In this document: positions 14,518-16,852 of the stretch, piece by piece | How positions within the stretch are numbered: position 1 is the stretch's first letter | Layout: each line of letters begins with the position of its first letter | Origin: Pseudomonadota bacterium | Lineage (GTDB): Bacteria > Pseudomonadota > Gammaproteobacteria > Woeseiales > Woeseiaceae | Assembly (NCBI GenBank): GCA_027295475.1 | Contig: JAPUKV010000136.1 | Span: 1-16,852 of the forward strand | Reading direction: 5' to 3' | DNA: 16,852 nt | Notes under the pieces: model-generated | The model's database searches: none | Told to the model about the DNA's origin: nothing | What the model saw: only the letters and a program-made list of their open reading frames with translations | Translations under genes and position numbers: made by a program

Positions 14518-14538
14518 GGTCGGCAAGTCGTGCCGGCC
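14518..14538. terminator. Hairpin in the convergent trhO/RND intergenic region, possible terminator
   Basis: GGTCGGCA (14518-14525) pairs with TGCCGGCC (14531-14538) around a 5-nt loop, an 8-bp stem with one G-T pair. It lies 57 bp after trhO, in a 277-bp gap between convergent genes, where a terminator is expected. No good T-tract follows on either strand, so intrinsic termination is unproven. The rest of the gap shows no gene I can support. Confidence 0.35.
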
Positions 14539-14738
14539 TCCGACACCCGCTTTCTTGTAAATCGCACGCGCCTGTTGTCGGGCAGTTGCATTACCAGCCG
14601 GCCCGTGATTTTAACCAGTACTAAAAACTTATACGATGCTTTCATAAAGTATCTTCTGCCAAGAAGATCGCAGGTGAACGGGTCTGTATTCTGGTCAAAA
14701 GCGTGGCGATACGCTTCCAAACATTTGGCAAGTCTCGA

Positions 14739-16852
14739 TCATTGGGCCCGACCACGCCATATTGCGAAAATTGCCGGAAACGCGATCAAAACCATAAAGA
14801 GTGAAGTCCCGATTCCACCGAGCATTGGTGCAGCTATACGCTGCATAACGTCAGAACCGCTACCGTCACTAAACATTATTGGCAAGAGCCCCATAAGGAG
14901 CGCCAATCCCGTCATCAACATCGGTCGAATACGTTGTTTCGCACCTTCTGCAATCGCTTGCCACAGTTCCGCCGAATTATTCAGTCGATTTTCATCGCGG
15001 GCTTTTCGCCACGCAATATCCAGATACAGCATCATCAACAGACCAAGCTCGACCGCAAGCCCGGCGACCGCGATCATGCCGACGGCAACAGCTACACTCA
15101 ATTTGTAGTCCAGTAACGCGAGCAACCAGATACTGCCAACCAGCGACATCGGCAAAGCACTCATGATGATTAGCGTTTCAATCAGCGATTTCCGGTGCAT
15201 GTACAGCATGAGAAAAATGAAGGCAAGCGTCAGTGGAACAAGGATCTGCAGCCGCGCCTTAGCGCGCTCGAAATACTTGAATTGCCCCGCCCATTCCAGC
15301 CGGTATCCCGGCGATATTGAGACCTTGTCCTGCACAACCTGTTTCGCCAGCCCGACGTAGTCAGCGATGCCTACGTCTTTGCTGACATCCACAAATACAA
15401 AGCCAACCAGTTGACCGTCTTCGTTACGCAGCATCGGTGGCCCGGTGCGAAAACGGATATCGGCAACCTGAGTAATCGGTATCTGCGCACCTGTTGCCGT
15501 CGGTATCAGGACTCGCTGCAACGCCTCGATATTGTCACGATATTCACGTGCATAACGTACCAGGATGCCGTAACGCTCGCGACCTTCGACAGTTTCGCTG
15601 ACAATAATTCCACCCAATGCCGCTTCGATCACCAACTGAATGTCACCGACGTTAAGGCCAAACCGGGCCGCAGCCGAACGATTAATATCGAAATCCAGAA
15701 AGTAACCGCCTGTAGCACGCTCTGCGAATGCGCTTCGCGTGTAGGACGCTGTTCGATCGTCGTCGAGCAGCGCACGCTCTATATCGACCGCAGTCTGCTC
15801 TATCTGCTCGAGGTCGGGGCCAAAAACCTTGATGCCGAGCGTTGATCTTATGCCGGTCGCCAACATCTCCGTGCGTGTTTGAATCGGCATCCACCAGATA
15901 TTCGGCATGCCGGGAAACTGCATTGCTGCATCCATCTCGGCGATCAGCCCATCCCAGGTGAGTCCATCACGCCACTCGCCCCTTGGCTTCAGCATGATGT
16001 TGGTTTCGATCATCGACAGTGGCGCCGGGTCCGTCGGGCTGCTACTGCGCCCGACTTTGCCAAACACGCGTTCGACTTCCGGGAACTTCATCAACTCCCG
16101 ATCCATGGTTTGCAGGACACGCGTCGCCTCGCCAATCGATATTCCAGGCAGCGTTGTCGGCATATACAGAATACTGCCTTCATTCAGTGGTGGCATGAAC
16201 TCGCTGCCGAGTTGTCGGTAGATGGGCACCGAAAAGACTAAGGCAGCCATCGAGACTGCAACTACTGTCCAACGCCATCTAACCGCCAATCGCACGATCG
16301 GAGCATAAACAGACTGCAGTCTCCGATTCAGCCAGCTGCGGTCGCCACGGATGCGGCCCCTGATGATTAGCACCGCCAGGGCAGGAACCAGCGTCACTGA
16401 CAGAAGCGCGGCGAAACCCATTGAATATGTTTTCGTGAATGCCAACGGTTTGAAGAGCCGTCCCTCGGTTCCTTCTAGCGCGAACACCGGAACAAACGAC
16501 ACGGTAATGATCAGCAATGAGAAAAATATGCTCGGGCCGACTTCCTGCATTGCCTGAATAATGACTGCAGTTCGAGATGCGGTATCGGGCTTATGACTCT
16601 GCAGCCGCTTATGAATATTGTCGACGATTACGATCGCCGCATCGACCATGGCACCGATCGCGACAGCGATTCCGCCCAGAGACATAATGTTTGCAGTGAG
16701 CCCCTGATAGTACATTGGTATGAACGACAGCAGAATGGCCACTGGCAATGTGACGATCGCTACCAGCGCTGACCGCACGTGCAGGAGGAATACGCCAATT
16801 ATCAGCGCAACGATCAGCTTTTCCTCCCACAGCGTCTTGCGCAGGTTATCTA
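14739..16852 (-). CDS. Heavy-metal efflux RND permease, CusA/CzcA family (partial, N-terminus outside window)
   Basis: 703 visible residues plus the stop, about two thirds of a normal 1,040-residue pump; the frame stays open to the window edge, so the GTG at 16776-16778 is not the real start. It exports metal ions across the inner membrane in a CusCBA/CzcCBA-like complex driven by protons. Visible landmarks are DNLRKTLWEEKLIVALI at the edge, HVRSALVAIVTLP, GAMVDAAIVIVDNIHKRL (TM4, with the Asp of CusA D405), GSEFMPPLNEGSILYMPTT, MPNIWWMPIQTRTEMLATG, TGPPML and VELGLLMMLYLD (CusA E939). Compared from memory with CusA, the relay methionines M573 and M672 are kept, M623 is Leu, and K984 is Met. 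It is closest to the Cu/Ag (CusA) branch by motif, but these changes leave the metal open. Partner genes would lie to the right. Confidence 0.92.
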   Translation of the reverse strand, partial: DNLRKTLWEEKLIVALIIGVFLLHVRSALVAIVTLPVAILLSFIPMYYQGLTANIMSLGGIAVAIGAMVDAAIVIVDNIHKRLQSHKPDTASRTAVIIQAMQEVGPSIFFSLLIITVSFVPVFALEGTEGRLFKPLAFTKTYSMGFAALLSVTLVPALAVLIIRGRIRGDRSWLNRRLQSVYAPIVRLAVRWRWTVVAVSMAALVFSVPIYRQLGSEFMPPLNEGSILYMPTTLPGISIGEATRVLQTMDRELMKFPEVERVFGKVGRSSSPTDPAPLSMIETNIMLKPRGEWRDGLTWDGLIAEMDAAMQFPGMPNIWWMPIQTRTEMLATGIRSTLGIKVFGPDLEQIEQTAVDIERALLDDDRTASYTRSAFAERATGGYFLDFDINRSAAARFGLNVGDIQLVIEAALGGIIVSETVEGRERYGILVRYAREYRDNIEALQRVLIPTATGAQIPITQVADIRFRTGPPMLRNEDGQLVGFVFVDVSKDVGIADYVGLAKQVVQDKVSISPGYRLEWAGQFKYFERAKARLQILVPLTLAFIFLMLYMHRKSLIETLIIMSALPMSLVGSIWLLALLDYKLSVAVAVGMIAVAGLAVELGLLMMLYLDIAWRKARDENRLNNSAELWQAIAEGAKQRIRPMLMTGLALLMGLLPIMFSDGSGSDVMQRIAAPMLGGIGTSLFMVLIAFPAIFAIWRGRAQ

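Noticed and set aside
14509..15108. 199-residue plus-strand open frame
   Set aside because: It lies mostly antisense to the RND pump, whose motifs are clear, and has no recognisable domain.

Overview
The window is gene-dense chromosomal DNA of moderately high GC content. It probably comes from a gammaproteobacterium. The evidence is a PlsB-type glycerol-3-phosphate acyltransferase close to the E. coli length and motif positions, a TrhO/YceA tRNA hydroxylase, an alkyltransferase-like (ATL) protein, a CusA-type RND pump, and REP-like palindromes with a TGTAGGAGCGGCT core, a type I know from gammaproteobacterial intergenic regions. I cannot assign a genus. There are no tRNA, rRNA, CRISPR, phage or IS genes, and no gap over 300 bp lacks a gene.

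Layout, left to right. (1) A plus-strand sodium:solute symporter (17-1417) converges on a minus-strand cluster. Read in its own direction from about 5455 down to 1448, the cluster is: TerB-like protein, SBP56-like beta-propeller lipoprotein, acetamidase/formamidase-family lipoprotein, small cupin, FetB-type ABC permease. Gaps are 3, 18, 120 and 24 bp. (2) After a 150-bp divergent intergenic region begins a long, tightly packed plus-strand series: two related GTPases with DUF697-like C-termini, an ATL protein, a tandem HCCA-isomerase/DsbA-like protein, an alpha/beta hydrolase and a small acidic lipoprotein. Most junctions overlap by 4-8 bp. (3) A 136-bp REP-like element precedes plsB, which overlaps trhO by 4 bp. 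(4) trhO converges on a CusA/CzcA-family heavy-metal pump whose N-terminus lies beyond the right edge.

How the genes may work together. plsB-trhO pairs the first step of phospholipid synthesis with a tRNA-modification enzyme. The two GTPases, with the TerB-like gene divergent to them, look like a membrane-associated GTPase module of unknown role. In the minus-strand cluster, two adjacent enzymes from usually cytosolic families both carry lipoprotein signals, which suggests an envelope-located pathway of unknown substrate. The most unusual points are the conflict over the start or reading frame of the second GTPase, the two lipoprotein enzymes, the tandem HCCA-isomerase-like protein with one apparently degenerate domain, the fetB without fetA, and substitutions at cation-coupling or metal-relay positions in the symporter and the RND pump. 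All functional calls come from reading motifs and from remembered family features; no database search was run.
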